From contig WYBL01000103.1 in the NCBI GenBank assembly GCA_011526565.1, forward strand, positions 24,600 to 88,599: DNA of 64,000 bases, given 5' to 3'. The notes below the pieces were generated by a model, which saw only the letters and a program-made list of their open reading frames with translations, made no database searches and was not told the DNA's origin. Of the stretch, positions 17,877 to 27,255 are shown in pieces (the stretch's first letter is position 1; the number at the start of each line of letters is the position of its first letter). The position numbers and the translations under genes are program-made. Source of the DNA: Acidobacteriota bacterium. GTDB lineage: Bacteria > Acidobacteriota > Vicinamibacteria > Fen-336.

Positions 17877-19966
17877 ATGACACGATCCGCCTTCAGCGCC
17901 AGTGTGGCCGTAGTGGCAAGCCTGGCCGCCGCGCAGACACCGGTTCCGGAGTTCCGCAGCGAAGTGACCTACGTCGAGGTCGACGTGCGCGTGACGGACC
18001 AGCGAGGCGACTTCGTGCGCGGGCTGACGCTGGACGACTTCGAGTTGCTCGAGGATGGCAAGCCGCGGGCCATCGCCGCGTTCAACCTCGTGGATCTACC
18101 GATCGAGTCAGCCGAGGCCGACCTCTCGGGCCGCGCGACACCCCCTCCGCCCGACGTCCGCAGCAACGCGCGCCCGTTCGCGGGGCGCGTCTACGTGATG
18201 GTGATCGACGACACCCACACCCGCTTCAGCCGCACCACGCTGGCGCGCCGCGCCGCGCGCCAGTTCATCGAACAGCGGCTGGCCGACGACGACCTGATGG
18301 CGGTCGTGCACACGGCCGGTCCGCGCGGAGCCAGTCAGGAGCTGACGAGCGATAAGGCGCTGCTGCTGGCCTCCGTCGACCGGACACTGGGCCGCGGGCT
18401 GCGCTCGGCGACGGCGGCCCGCCTCGACCTGCACTCCTCGACGGCGAACGTGCAGTTGCGGTCGGGGGCCGTCGGCCCAGCGCCCGTGTCGTCGGGCGGC
18501 GAATCGGCCGCCCCCGCCACGAATCCCGAAGATCCCGACAAGCTGCTGCGCCTTCAGACGCTCGCAACACGCTGGACACCTTGCGCGGTGTCGCCGAGTG
18601 GCTCGCGGCCGTTCGCGGCCGACGCAAGGCGATCCTCTTCGTCAGCGAGGGGTTCCGCCAAGACATACTCACCGACCACGTGGGACCCTGGATCCTCGAG
18701 GCCACCCGTGAGGTGATCTCCGCGGCAGCACGGGCCAACGTCGTCTTCTACGGCATCGATCCCCGAGGCCTCACGACCCTGGCGGACGAGGGCATCGAGA
18801 TGGGCGCGCCGCCCCTCACGGAAGACCCGCTGCTCAGCATCAATCGCGGGCTGGCCGACGAACTCCGCTCGTCACAGCGGGGGCTGCAGATGCTCTCCGA
18901 GGAGACCGGCGGTTTCGCCGTCCTCGACACCAACCAGTTCGATGGCGCCTTCGAGCGAATCGTCCGCGAGAACAGCAGCTACTACGTGCTCGCCTACCAG
19001 CCGCCCGACCACAAGCCGGACGGCAGGTCCCACAAGATCGAGGTGCGCGTCAGGCGCCCCGGACTGAAGGCCGAACACCGCCGCAGCTACGCTTCGCCGC
19101 GCGGCAAGCCCAGGATGGCGGACGAGCCGAAGGGCAACCCCCGGATTCACGCGGCGCTGAGCAGCCCGCTGCCGGTGAGCGGGCTGACGCTCGCGGCGTT
19201 CGCGGCGCCCTTCCGCGCGAGGTCGGGCGAGGGCGCGTCGGTGCTGATCGGCACGGAGGTCAGCGGCCGCGACCTGAGCCTCGCCGAAGCGGGCCAGCTC
19301 GAGATCTCGTCGATGGCCGTGGACGCCCAGGGCGAAGTGCGCGGCGGCTCGACGGAGACCGTCTCCTTCTCGCTGCGGCCCGAGACACGCGACCGCATCC
19401 GCGGGACGGGGTTGCGGGTGTTCAGCCGCTTCGAGCTGCCACCCGGGCGCCACCAGCTCCGCGTCGCCGCCCACGACGCCGGCAACGATCGCACCGGTTC
19501 GGTGTTGATGGACCTGTCGATCCCCGACTTCGCCAAGGCTCCGCTCTCGGTCAGCGGCATCGCGATCGCTTCGGCGATGGCCCAGACGACGCCGACCGCA
19601 CGCCCGGACCCTGAACTGGGGCAGGCTCTTCCCGCCGCGCCGGCTGCGTGGCGAGAGTTCCTCCGCGACGACCAGGTCGTCGCCTACGCGGAGGTGTACG
19701 ACAACGAGCCGGCGCCTCACACGCTCGAGGTCACGACCACCGTGACCCGGCTGGACGACGGGAGCGTCGTGTCACGCAGCAGCCAGGAGCACGCGTCCGA
19801 CTCCCTGCAGGAGCGCAAGGTCGGCGTCACCGCCACGCTGCCGCTGCCCGACCTCGACGACGGGACCTACGTGCTGAAGATCGCGGCCCGCACCCGCCAC
19901 GGCGGCGCCACGGCCGAACGCGAAGTGCCGTTCACGGTCGTCGGCACGGGCCCGACACCGGAGTAG
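17877..19966 (+). pseudogene. VWFA-related Acidobacterial domain protein, frameshifted
   Basis: Frame 1 (from ATG 17877) has a signal peptide ending in LAAAQ, then YVEVDVRVTDQRGDFVRGLTLDDFELLEDGKPRAI and VYVMVIDDTHTRFSRTTLARRAARQFI. This is the N-terminal half of the Acidobacteria-specific VWFA family. After LRLQTL the frame breaks at about 18,561-18,563 and continues one frame over as RNTLDTLRGVAEWLAAVRGRRKAILFVSEGFRQDI through to 19,966, ending in beta-rich domains. One missing base explains it. Repaired, the protein is about 696 residues and secreted. No slippery heptamer is seen, so a sequence error or recent mutation is likelier than programmed shifting. Confidence 0.8.
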
Positions 19967-19983
19967 CCGTGGAGGGCACTGAC

Positions 19984-21036
19984 GTGCGCACCGCTGCCCT
20001 CCTCGCGCTGCTCGCCATCGCCGCCCCCGCGGCCGGAGGGCAGACGCTGGCGGAACTCGCGGAGCGCCACCTCGCCGGCGACCCCGCCGCACTGGACACG
20101 ATCGCAGGCTGGAGTCGTGACGACGTGCGACGCGCTCGGAACGCGTCGGGACGGATCGAAGGCCGCTGGCCGTGCGCCGCCGTCGCGTTGCTGGTCGAAG
20201 ACGTACGGCACCAGCGGCGTCGCACGCCAGCCGAGCAGCGGCTGCGTCTGGGCATCGCGCGGGATTTGGCGGCGAGCGCGGTCGCACGCGAGGGCTGTGA
20301 TGTCGAGGCCGCACGGCCGTTACTCCCCTTGCTGGTGGGGCTCGCGTCGCTGGCCGAAGGCCACCTCATCGAAGCGATCGAACTGCTCTCGGATGCCGCG
20401 GATGGGCATCCTTCCGACGCGGCCCTGCTCACGGCCCACGCCAGCGCCCTGGACGCGATCGCCAGCCTGCGCGAGTTCGAGCCGCCTCCGGGCCGCCGAC
20501 CGGTCGCCGCGATGTACGGACGGGAGACGCTCGTCGAGAGCACGGACGGCGTGAAGCGCTCGGTCCGGCTGCCGAACGTCACGCCCGCGGCGCTCGAGGG
20601 GCGCCTGCGGAAGGCGATCGAGGCCGATCCCGACGCTGCGGAAGCTCGCCTGCGGCTCGGCTGCGTGCTGGTGCGCAACGGCGCGGCGACGGCGGCGATC
20701 CCGGAACTCGAGCGGGCCCGGGGCGCCGCCGAGTCGCCCCGCCAGGGGTATCTCGCCCGCTTGTGCCTGGGCCAGGCGCGCGAGCTTTCAGGGGACCCAC
20801 AGGGCGCAGAGCATGACTACGTCGCCGCTGCGGGGCTCGTCCCGGGCGGCGGCCAGTCGGCGTGGCTCGGCGCCGCGCGCGCCGCGCGGAGCCGCGGCGC
20901 AGGGGCCTCCGCGCAGGCACACCTCGAGCGCGCGCTGCAGGTGGACACCGCCGATCCCTGGCTCGACTACCCGATGGGACAGCCCGAGCGGCGAGCGGCG
21001 CTGGCAGCCGAACTGATCGCGAAGCTTCGGCCGTGA
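19984..21036 (+). CDS. secreted TPR-like helical-repeat protein
   Basis: 350 residues from GTG 19984; GGAGGG sits 7 nt upstream and is preferred over the in-frame GTG 19969. It has a signal peptide (VRTAALLALLAIAAPAAGG). The rest is Ala/Leu/Arg-rich helical hairpins; the C-terminal part (ALEGRLRKAIEADPDAAEARLRLGCVLVRNG, YLARLCLGQARELSGDPQGAEHDYVAAAGL) is recognisably TPR. It sits between two VWFA genes and overlaps the second by GTGA, so the three are likely one secreted complex or pathway. Confidence 0.7.
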   Translation: MRTAALLALLAIAAPAAGGQTLAELAERHLAGDPAALDTIAGWSRDDVRRARNASGRIEGRWPCAAVALLVEDVRHQRRRTPAEQRLRLGIARDLAASAVAREGCDVEAARPLLPLLVGLASLAEGHLIEAIELLSDAADGHPSDAALLTAHASALDAIASLREFEPPPGRRPVAAMYGRETLVESTDGVKRSVRLPNVTPAALEGRLRKAIEADPDAAEARLRLGCVLVRNGAATAAIPELERARGAAESPRQGYLARLCLGQARELSGDPQGAEHDYVAAAGLVPGGGQSAWLGAARAARSRGAGASAQAHLERALQVDTADPWLDYPMGQPERRAALAAELIAKLRP

Positions 21037-21923
21037 TCGCCGAAATGGCCGTTGCGGGGCTGCTCGCCCAGGCCCCGGCCACCTTTGCCGTGGACACCGA
21101 AACCGTGCATCTCGACGTGCTGGTGACGGACCGCCAGCGGCCCGTGGCGGGACTGGGGGCGAGCGATTTCGTCGTGCGCGACAACGGCGTCGTCCAGACC
21201 GTGCGCCTCGTCGAGCGGGGAGCGGCGCCGCTGACAGCGGTCCTGTTGCTCGACCTCTCGTGGAGCGTGGCAGGCGAGCGGCTCGCGCAGGTCAAGCGGG
21301 CAGCGGATGCGTTTCTCACCCCGCTCGCCGAGCGGGATCGCGTGGGAGTGGTCGCGGTTCGGCACGACGTCAGCCTGGTCACGCCGCCGAGCACCGACCG
21401 GGCGCAGGTGCGATCGGCTCTGCAGTCGCTGAAGGCCGGCGGGTTCACGTCGATCGTCGATGCGGCCTGGGTGGGCCTCGCGCGCGACTGGGGGCCTGGA
21501 CGGACGGTGCTGGTCCTGTTCTCGGACGGCGAGGACAGCACCAGCTTCCTGGCGAACGACGACGTCCTGCAAGCGGCGCGCGAGTCGAACGCTCAGCTCC
21601 ACGTCGTCGCCTTGCCGAGGCCGCCGCCTCCCTGGATGAGCAACCCCGGGTTTCTCCGGGAGGACACCAGTCAGGAGTACCTGCTGCGACGGGCCGCGGA
21701 GATCACGGGAGGGCGTTTCGTGAGGGCGCCAGAGTCCGCCGCGCTGGAACGCCTGTTTCGCGAGATCGCCGAGTCGGTCACGGCGCGCTACGTGCTCGCC
21801 TACGAGCCTTCCGGGCCACGTGAGGGACGACACGAGATCAAGGTCTCGGTGCGCCGCCCCGGCTCGAAGGTCTCCCACCGCCGCGAGTACGTGGTGCCTG
21901 CGCCGGCGCCCGAGCGACGCTAG
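21033..21923 (+). CDS. VWFA-related Acidobacterial domain protein
   Basis: 296 residues, starting at GTG 21033 overlapping the previous stop. The N-terminal VHLDVLVTDRQRPVAGLGASDFVVRDNG is the family entry motif. The VWA domain has an intact metal site (LDLSWSVAG, DxSxS) plus VLVLFSDGEDSTSFL. The end ARYVLAYEPSGPREGRHEIKVSVRRPG is the usual family C-terminus. No lipobox, and only a weak N-terminal hydrophobic stretch (MAVAGLLAQAPA). A protein-binding role is inferred from the MIDAS fold. Confidence 0.88.
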   Translation: MIAEMAVAGLLAQAPATFAVDTETVHLDVLVTDRQRPVAGLGASDFVVRDNGVVQTVRLVERGAAPLTAVLLLDLSWSVAGERLAQVKRAADAFLTPLAERDRVGVVAVRHDVSLVTPPSTDRAQVRSALQSLKAGGFTSIVDAAWVGLARDWGPGRTVLVLFSDGEDSTSFLANDDVLQAARESNAQLHVVALPRPPPPWMSNPGFLREDTSQEYLLRRAAEITGGRFVRAPESAALERLFREIAESVTARYVLAYEPSGPREGRHEIKVSVRRPGSKVSHRREYVVPAPAPERR

Positions 21924-21933
21924 ACTGCACCAC

Positions 21934-23238
21934 TTGCATTCCCTCCTCCAGAAGCTGTGCCTGACGCGGGCCGACGTGCGGGCCTGGGTGCTCTACGACT
22001 GGGGCAACTCGGGCTTCATGACGACGATCATCCAGATCTTCCAGATCTACTTCGCGAAGGTGGCCGCGGAGGGGCTGGCGCCGAACGAGGCCTCGGCCCG
22101 CTTCTACACCGCCACCGCGGTGGGCGCGGCGCTGGTGGCGGTGACGGCGCCGCTGCTGGGGGCGATCGCCGACGCGGCGGGGCTCAAGAAGAAGATGCTC
22201 GCGCTGTTCCTGGCGCTCGGCGTGTCGGCCACGGCGGGGCTGTTCTTCGTCGGTCCCGGCGACTGGCTGCTGGGGGCCGTGCTGTTCGTCGCCGCCAACG
22301 TCGGCTTCGCGGGCACTCTCGTCTTCTACGACTCGCTGCTGCCGTTCGTCGCCGCGCCCGAGGAGATCGACCGCGTGTCGTCGGCCGGCTACGCGCTCGG
22401 CTACCTCGGCGGCGGCGTGCTGATGGCGATCAACCTGCTGTGGATCTCGTTCCCCGCGACGTTCGGATTCGCCGACGCGGGCAGCGCCACCCGCTGGTCG
22501 TTCGTCTCGGCCGCCGCCTGGTGGCTGGTCTTCGCGCTGCCGCTGTTCCGGCTGGTGCAGGAGCCGGCCGTGGCCGACGCGCCGCGCTCCCCCGCCGCTG
22601 CAGTCGCCGCCGGCCTGACCCGGCTGTGGAGCACCTTCCACGCGCTGCGCCAGCGCCGCGACGCGTTCCTGATGCTGCTCGCGTTCCTCGTCTACAACGA
22701 CGGCATCAACACCATCATCAAGGTCGGAGCCACCTACGGCACCGAGATCGGGATCCCGGCCGCGGCGCTGACGGCCGCGATCCTGATGGTGCAGTTCGTG
22801 GGCTTCCCGTTCGCGTTCCTGTTCGGGATGCTGGCGGCGCGCACCGGCCCCAAGCCCGCGATCTACCTGTCGCTGGCCGTCTACTTCGCGACGGCGCTGG
22901 TCGGCTACTTCATGACCGAGGCCTGGCACTTCTTCGTGCTGGCGTTCCTGATCGGCACCGTGCAGGGCGGCTCGCAGGCGCTGTCGCGCTCGCTGTTCGC
23001 GACCCTGATCCCGCGCGAGCGCTCGTCCGAGTACTTCGGCTTCTACGCCGTCTCGGAGAAGTTCGCCGGCATCGCCGGGCCCGCGCTGTTCGCGGCGATG
23101 GTGATGCTGACCGGCTCCTCGCGCAACGCGATCCTGGGCCTGCTGGCGTTCTTCGTGATCGGCGCCGCCCTGCTCTCGCAGGTCGACATCGACCGCGGCC
23201 GCCGCCTCGCCGAGCAGCCGGAGGGCGCCCCGGCCTGA
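21934..23238 (+). CDS. MFS transporter, UMF1/Atg22-like
   Basis: 434 residues, 12 predicted membrane helices. RAWVLYDWGNSGFMTTIIQIFQIYF near the N-terminus is the hallmark of the UMF1/Atg22-like branch. GLKKKMLALFLALG between helices 2 and 3 and QALSRSLFATLIP later on are also typical. Substrate unknown; yeast Atg22 exports amino acids. The start is TTG 21934: TAGACT (21,921-21,926) ends 7 nt before it and no ribosome site is present, so leaderless. Confidence 0.82.
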   Translation: MHSLLQKLCLTRADVRAWVLYDWGNSGFMTTIIQIFQIYFAKVAAEGLAPNEASARFYTATAVGAALVAVTAPLLGAIADAAGLKKKMLALFLALGVSATAGLFFVGPGDWLLGAVLFVAANVGFAGTLVFYDSLLPFVAAPEEIDRVSSAGYALGYLGGGVLMAINLLWISFPATFGFADAGSATRWSFVSAAAWWLVFALPLFRLVQEPAVADAPRSPAAAVAAGLTRLWSTFHALRQRRDAFLMLLAFLVYNDGINTIIKVGATYGTEIGIPAAALTAAILMVQFVGFPFAFLFGMLAARTGPKPAIYLSLAVYFATALVGYFMTEAWHFFVLAFLIGTVQGGSQALSRSLFATLIPRERSSEYFGFYAVSEKFAGIAGPALFAAMVMLTGSSRNAILGLLAFFVIGAALLSQVDIDRGRRLAEQPEGAPA

Positions 23239-23253
23239 GTAAGATGGGGCGCT

Positions 23254-24171
23254 ATGCGCCTGCCCCGTCTCCAGCACCCGCTGCTCCCGCTGCTCGTCGC
23301 CCTGGCCGTCCTGCCCGGCTGCTCGGTCAAGAAGATCGCCGTCAACTCGCTCGGCAACGCCCTCGCCCAGGGCGGAGGCGTGTACGCGAAGGACGACGAC
23401 CCCGAGCTGGTCCGCGAGGCCACGCCGTTCGGCCTCAAGCTGATGGAGTCGCTGCTCGAGGAGAGCCCGAAGCACAAGGGGCTGCTCTACGCCACATCCA
23501 GCGGCTTCACGCAGTACGCCTACGCGTTCATCCAGCAGGAGGCGGACGAGGTCGAAGACGACGACCTGGAGAAGGCGAAGGAGCTGCGGGCGCGGGCCAA
23601 GAAGCTCTACCTGCGCGCGCTCGACTACGGGATGCGCGGGCTCGACGCCGCACACCCCGGCTTCCGCGCCTCGTTCCGCAAGGACCCGGTGGCGGCGCTG
23701 CTCCCGATGAAGAAGAAGGACGTGCCGACGCTGATCTGGACCGCGTTCGCCTGGGGCGCCGCGATCTCGATCGACAAGACCGACTCCGAGCTGACCGCCG
23801 ATCAGTACCTCGCGGAGCACCTGGCGCGCCGGGCGCTCGAGCTCGACGAGGCGTACGATCGCGGCAGCATCCACGACTTCTTCATCTCCTACGAAGGCGC
23901 CCGGCGCAGCGTCGGCGGCTCGGTCGACGCCTCGCGCAAGCACCTGGAGCGGGCCGACGCGCTTTCGAAGGGCCTGCGCGCGGCGCCGCTGGTCGCTTTC
24001 GCCGAGACCGTCTCGGTCTCGCTCCAGGACAAGGCGGAGTTCGAGGCGCTGCTGAACCGGGCGCTGGCCATCGACGTGAACGCCGAGCCCGAGCTGCGGC
24101 TCGTCAACCTGGTCACCCAGCGCCGCGCCCGCTGGCTGCTGGCCCGCACCGAGCTGCTGTTCGTCGAGTAG
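23254..24171 (+). CDS. TRAP transporter TatT-type lipoprotein
   Basis: 305 residues. A lipobox ends a signal sequence (LLVALAVLPGC). The mature part is helical (TPFGLKLMESLLEESP, FTQYAYAFIQQEADE, RAKKLYLRALDYGMRGL), matching the TatT family, which forms a TPR ring that binds the TRAP substrate-binding protein in the periplasm. It precedes dctP and the fused dctQM gene, which supports the call. TAAGAT (23,240-23,245) ends 8 nt before the ATG. Confidence 0.85.
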   Translation: MRLPRLQHPLLPLLVALAVLPGCSVKKIAVNSLGNALAQGGGVYAKDDDPELVREATPFGLKLMESLLEESPKHKGLLYATSSGFTQYAYAFIQQEADEVEDDDLEKAKELRARAKKLYLRALDYGMRGLDAAHPGFRASFRKDPVAALLPMKKKDVPTLIWTAFAWGAAISIDKTDSELTADQYLAEHLARRALELDEAYDRGSIHDFFISYEGARRSVGGSVDASRKHLERADALSKGLRAAPLVAFAETVSVSLQDKAEFEALLNRALAIDVNAEPELRLVNLVTQRRARWLLARTELLFVE

Positions 24172-24216
24172 CCCTGGCCCTTCGCCGGGCCCGGCCCGAT
24201 CGGTTAAATTGAGGGC

Positions 24217-25242
24217 ATGAAGGGACTTGTCGTCCGCCGTGCCGCACTCGTCCTGGGCCTGTTCGCGCTGCTCGCCGCGGCGCCGGCCGAGGCCCAGATC
24301 ATCAAGCTCGCCACCCTCGCGCCCGAGGGTTCGTCGTGGCACAACATCCTGAAGGAGACTGCCGCCCAGTGGAAGGCGATCTCGGGCGGCAAGGTCACGC
24401 TGCGCATCTACGCCGGCGGCACCCAGGGCGACGACCCGGACGTCGTGCGCAAGATGAAGCTGGGCGTGCTCAACGCCGGGGTGCTGACCGCGGTCGGCGT
24501 GGCCGAGATCGACAACTCGGTGTACGCCCTGGGCGTGCCGCTGATGTACGAGTCGGACGAGGAGGTCTACGCCGTCCTCGAGAAGATGCGGCCGCGGCTC
24601 GAGGCCTCGATCGAGAAGCAGGGCTTCGTCGTCCTCAACTGGGCCGACGCCGGCTGGGTCCACTTCTTCACCCAGAAGCCGGTGGCCACGCCGGACGACC
24701 TGAAGGCGCTCAAGCTCTTCACCTGGCAGGGCGACGAGAAGGCGGTCTCGGCCTGGAAGGCCGCCGGCTTCAACCCGATCCCGCTGCCCGCGACCGAGAT
24801 CGCGACTGCGCTGCAGACCGGCCTGGTGACCGCGCTCGGCACCCCGCCGCAGGTCGCGGTGATCTCGCAGTACTACAACCAGGCCAAGAACATGACCGAC
24901 CTCAAGTGGCAACTGCTGCTGGGGGCGTCGGTGATCAGCAAGAAGACCTGGGAGCAGATCCCGGCCGAGATCCGCCCGGCGCTCAAGCAGGCGGCCGAAG
25001 AGGCCGGGAAGAAGATGCGGGCCGAGGTGGTCGCGAGCCTCCCCAAGGACGTCGAGGCGATGAAGAAGCGCGGCCTCAACGTGGTCGCGGTCGACGCCCG
25101 CAACCGCGCCGCCTGGCAGAAGGCGGCCGAGGCGATGTACCCGCAGGTGCGCGGCCCGATCGTGCCCGCCGACGCCTTCGACGAGGCGCTGCGCCACCGC
25201 GACGAGTACCGCAAGTCCCGCAACGCCAAAGGCGGCAAGTGA
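24217..25242 (+). CDS. dctP: TRAP transporter substrate-binding protein (DctP family)
   Basis: 341 residues with a cleavable signal (ALVLGLFALLAAAPAEAQ). IIKLATLAPEGSSWHNILKETAAQW is the DctP opening, followed by LRIYAGGTQGDDPDVVRKMKLG and FNPIPLPATEIATALQTGLVTALGTPP. The usual specificity Arg in the ligand pocket cannot be assigned by eye, so the ligand (often an organic acid) is open. TAAATT (24,205-24,210) lies 6 nt before the ATG. The stop overlaps dctQM as GTGA. Confidence 0.9.
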   Translation: MKGLVVRRAALVLGLFALLAAAPAEAQIIKLATLAPEGSSWHNILKETAAQWKAISGGKVTLRIYAGGTQGDDPDVVRKMKLGVLNAGVLTAVGVAEIDNSVYALGVPLMYESDEEVYAVLEKMRPRLEASIEKQGFVVLNWADAGWVHFFTQKPVATPDDLKALKLFTWQGDEKAVSAWKAAGFNPIPLPATEIATALQTGLVTALGTPPQVAVISQYYNQAKNMTDLKWQLLLGASVISKKTWEQIPAEIRPALKQAAEEAGKKMRAEVVASLPKDVEAMKKRGLNVVAVDARNRAAWQKAAEAMYPQVRGPIVPADAFDEALRHRDEYRKSRNAKGGK

Positions 25243-27056
25243 AACTGACCCAGGTCCTGCTCCGCGTGGAGCAGGGCGTGCTGGTGGCGGCGCTCGCGCT
25301 CGCCACCCTGATCCCGCTCGCCGAGGCGACCGGGCGCGCGCTGGGCGCCAACCCGGTGCCCGGCGCCGCCGCCTACATCCAGCACCTGACCATGTGGCTG
25401 GCCTTCGCCGGCGGCCTGCTGGCGACCCGCGAGGAGAAGCACCTGATGCTCTCCACGGCGGAGTTCCTCGGCCACGGCACGGTCAAGCGCTTCGCCCGCT
25501 TCGTCTCCCACGCGCTGGCCGCCGCGACCTGCGGCGTGCTGGCCTACGCGAGCGCCCTGGTGGTCGCCGAGAACCGGTCCTCTGGCTCGACGCTGGCGAT
25601 CGGCCTGCCCGCGTGGATCAGCGAGTGCGTGATGCCGCTGGCGCTCGGGCTGATGGCGATGCGCTTCGCCTGGCACGCCTCGGATCGCTGGGGCTGGCGG
25701 GCGCTGGCCGCGGCCGCGATCCCCGGCGTGTTCGCGCTCTCCCAGGCGCAGGAGTTCGTGACCTCGACGCCGTGGCCGTTCGCGGTCGTGATCCTGGCCT
25801 GCGCGCTGCTGGGCGCTCCCGTGTTCACCGTGATGGGCTCGCTGGCGCTGCTGCTGTTCTTCAAGGACCAGACGCCCGTGGCCGCGGTCTCGCTGGAGAT
25901 CTACCGGCTGATCGCCTCGCCCACGCTGCCGGCGATCCCGCTGCTGACCGCCGCGGGCTACGTGCTGGCCGAGGGCCAGGCCTCGACCCGTCTGCTGCGG
26001 CTGTTCCGCTCGCTGTTCGGCTGGCTGCCGGGCGGCCTGGCGGTGATGGTCGCGGCGCTGCTCGCCGTGTTCACCACGTTCACCGGCGGGTCGGGCGTGA
26101 CGATCATCGCGCTCGGCGGCCTGGTGATGCCGATGCTCCTGAAGGACCGCTACTCCGAGTCCTTCTCCACCGGCCTCGTCACCGCCTCCGGCAGCCTCGG
26201 CCTGCTGTTCCCGCCGAGCCTGCCCGTGATCCTCTACAGCGTCGTCGCCTCGCAGCGCGACATGAGCGTGCCGGCAGACGAGCTCTACGTCGCCGGCCTG
26301 CTGCCCGGGCTGCTGATGGTCGCGCTGGTGGTCGCCTGGGCGATGTGGCAGGGCCGCTCCGCCGGCGAACGCCAGGCCTTCGCCGTGCGCGAGGTGTTCG
26401 CCTCGGCCTGGAACGCGAAGTGGGAGCTGGCGCTGCCCGTGTGCATCGTCTACCTGTTCGCCTCGGGCCGTGCCTCGATGGTGGAGACGGCCGCCGCCGC
26501 GCTCTTCTACGCCGCGTTCGTGTCGGTCGTGATCACCCGCGACATCACGGTGACGAAGGGACTGGTCCAGGCGCTGGCCAAGTCCGCGGTACTGACGGGG
26601 TCGGTGCTGATCCTGCTCTCCGCCGCGATGGGCACCACCAGCTACATCGTCGACGCCCAGATCCCCGACCTGCTGCTCGGCTGGGTCAAGGAGCACATCC
26701 ACTCGCCGCTCGTGTTCCTGCTGGCGCTGAACGTGCTGCTGCTGGTCGTCGGCTGCCTGGTCGACCTGTTCTCGGCGATCGTCGTGCTGGCCCCGCTGAT
26801 CGCGCCGATGGGCGCCGCCTTCGGCATCGACCCGGTGCACCTGGGCGTGATCTTCATCGCCAACCTCGAGCTCGGCTTCCTGACCCCGCCGGTCGGCATG
26901 AACCTGTTCCTGTCCTCGTCGCGCTTCGGCAAGCCGCTACTGCAGGTCTACAAGGACGCCTTCCCGTTCCTGCTGATCCTGGCCATCGGCGTGCTGCTGA
27001 TCACCTACGTGCCGGCGATGTCGCTCGGCGTCCTGGAACTGCTCGGCAAGCGCTAG
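25239..27056 (+). CDS. TRAP transporter fused small/large membrane subunit (DctQ-DctM)
   Basis: 605 residues. Residues about 1-170 form the four-helix DctQ part (VEQGVLVAALALATLIPLAEATGRALG, TMWLAFAGGLLATREEKHLML). The rest is DctM with FTTFTGGSGVTIIALGGLVMPML and NLELGFLTPPVGMNLFL, the Na+-coupled transport core. Fused QM proteins are common in the TRAP family. Together with DctP and TatT it makes a complete importer. The gene ends in a convergent region with family 2 repeats. Confidence 0.93.
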   Translation: MKLTQVLLRVEQGVLVAALALATLIPLAEATGRALGANPVPGAAAYIQHLTMWLAFAGGLLATREEKHLMLSTAEFLGHGTVKRFARFVSHALAAATCGVLAYASALVVAENRSSGSTLAIGLPAWISECVMPLALGLMAMRFAWHASDRWGWRALAAAAIPGVFALSQAQEFVTSTPWPFAVVILACALLGAPVFTVMGSLALLLFFKDQTPVAAVSLEIYRLIASPTLPAIPLLTAAGYVLAEGQASTRLLRLFRSLFGWLPGGLAVMVAALLAVFTTFTGGSGVTIIALGGLVMPMLLKDRYSESFSTGLVTASGSLGLLFPPSLPVILYSVVASQRDMSVPADELYVAGLLPGLLMVALVVAWAMWQGRSAGERQAFAVREVFASAWNAKWELALPVCIVYLFASGRASMVETAAAALFYAAFVSVVITRDITVTKGLVQALAKSAVLTGSVLILLSAAMGTTSYIVDAQIPDLLLGWVKEHIHSPLVFLLALNVLLLVVGCLVDLFSAIVVLAPLIAPMGAAFGIDPVHLGVIFIANLELGFLTPPVGMNLFLSSSRFGKPLLQVYKDAFPFLLILAIGVLLITYVPAMSLGVLELLGKR

Positions 27057-27061
27057 CTCAG

Positions 27062-27249
27062 CCCTCCTCCGCCCCCGAACCCCCATTCTGGAGTCGCGGA
27101 GCCGCCTGAAGGCGTCTCCGCGCTCCCCGGGTCTGGGCGGAGGAGCGGAGCGACGGAGTTCAGCGGCCCGAGCGCCGGAATTCACTTCCGGCGCGAGCCG
27201 CCGTCGACGCTACGTCGGACTACGAACCCTCCTCCGCCCCCGAACCCCC
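27062..27249. repeat. dispersed repeat family 2 between convergent genes
   Basis: Contains CCCTCCTCCGCCCCCGAAC-type 23-bp tracts twice in direct order (27,062-27,084 and 27,227-27,249). An imperfect hairpin GGAGTCGCGGAG-CCGCC-TGAA-GGCG-TCTCCGCGCTCC lies at 27,090-27,126, and GCTACGTCGGACTACG at 27,209. The hairpin and the tract recur, inverted, at 50,706-50,789. The location between dctQM and the binding-protein gene, which face each other, suggests a two-way terminator role. Confidence 0.8.
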
Positions 27250-27255
27250 GAGCTG

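Noticed and set aside
18555..18570. Programmed ribosomal frameshift in the VWFA gene
   Set aside because: No slippery heptamer or obvious downstream pseudoknot is seen; a single missing base is simpler.
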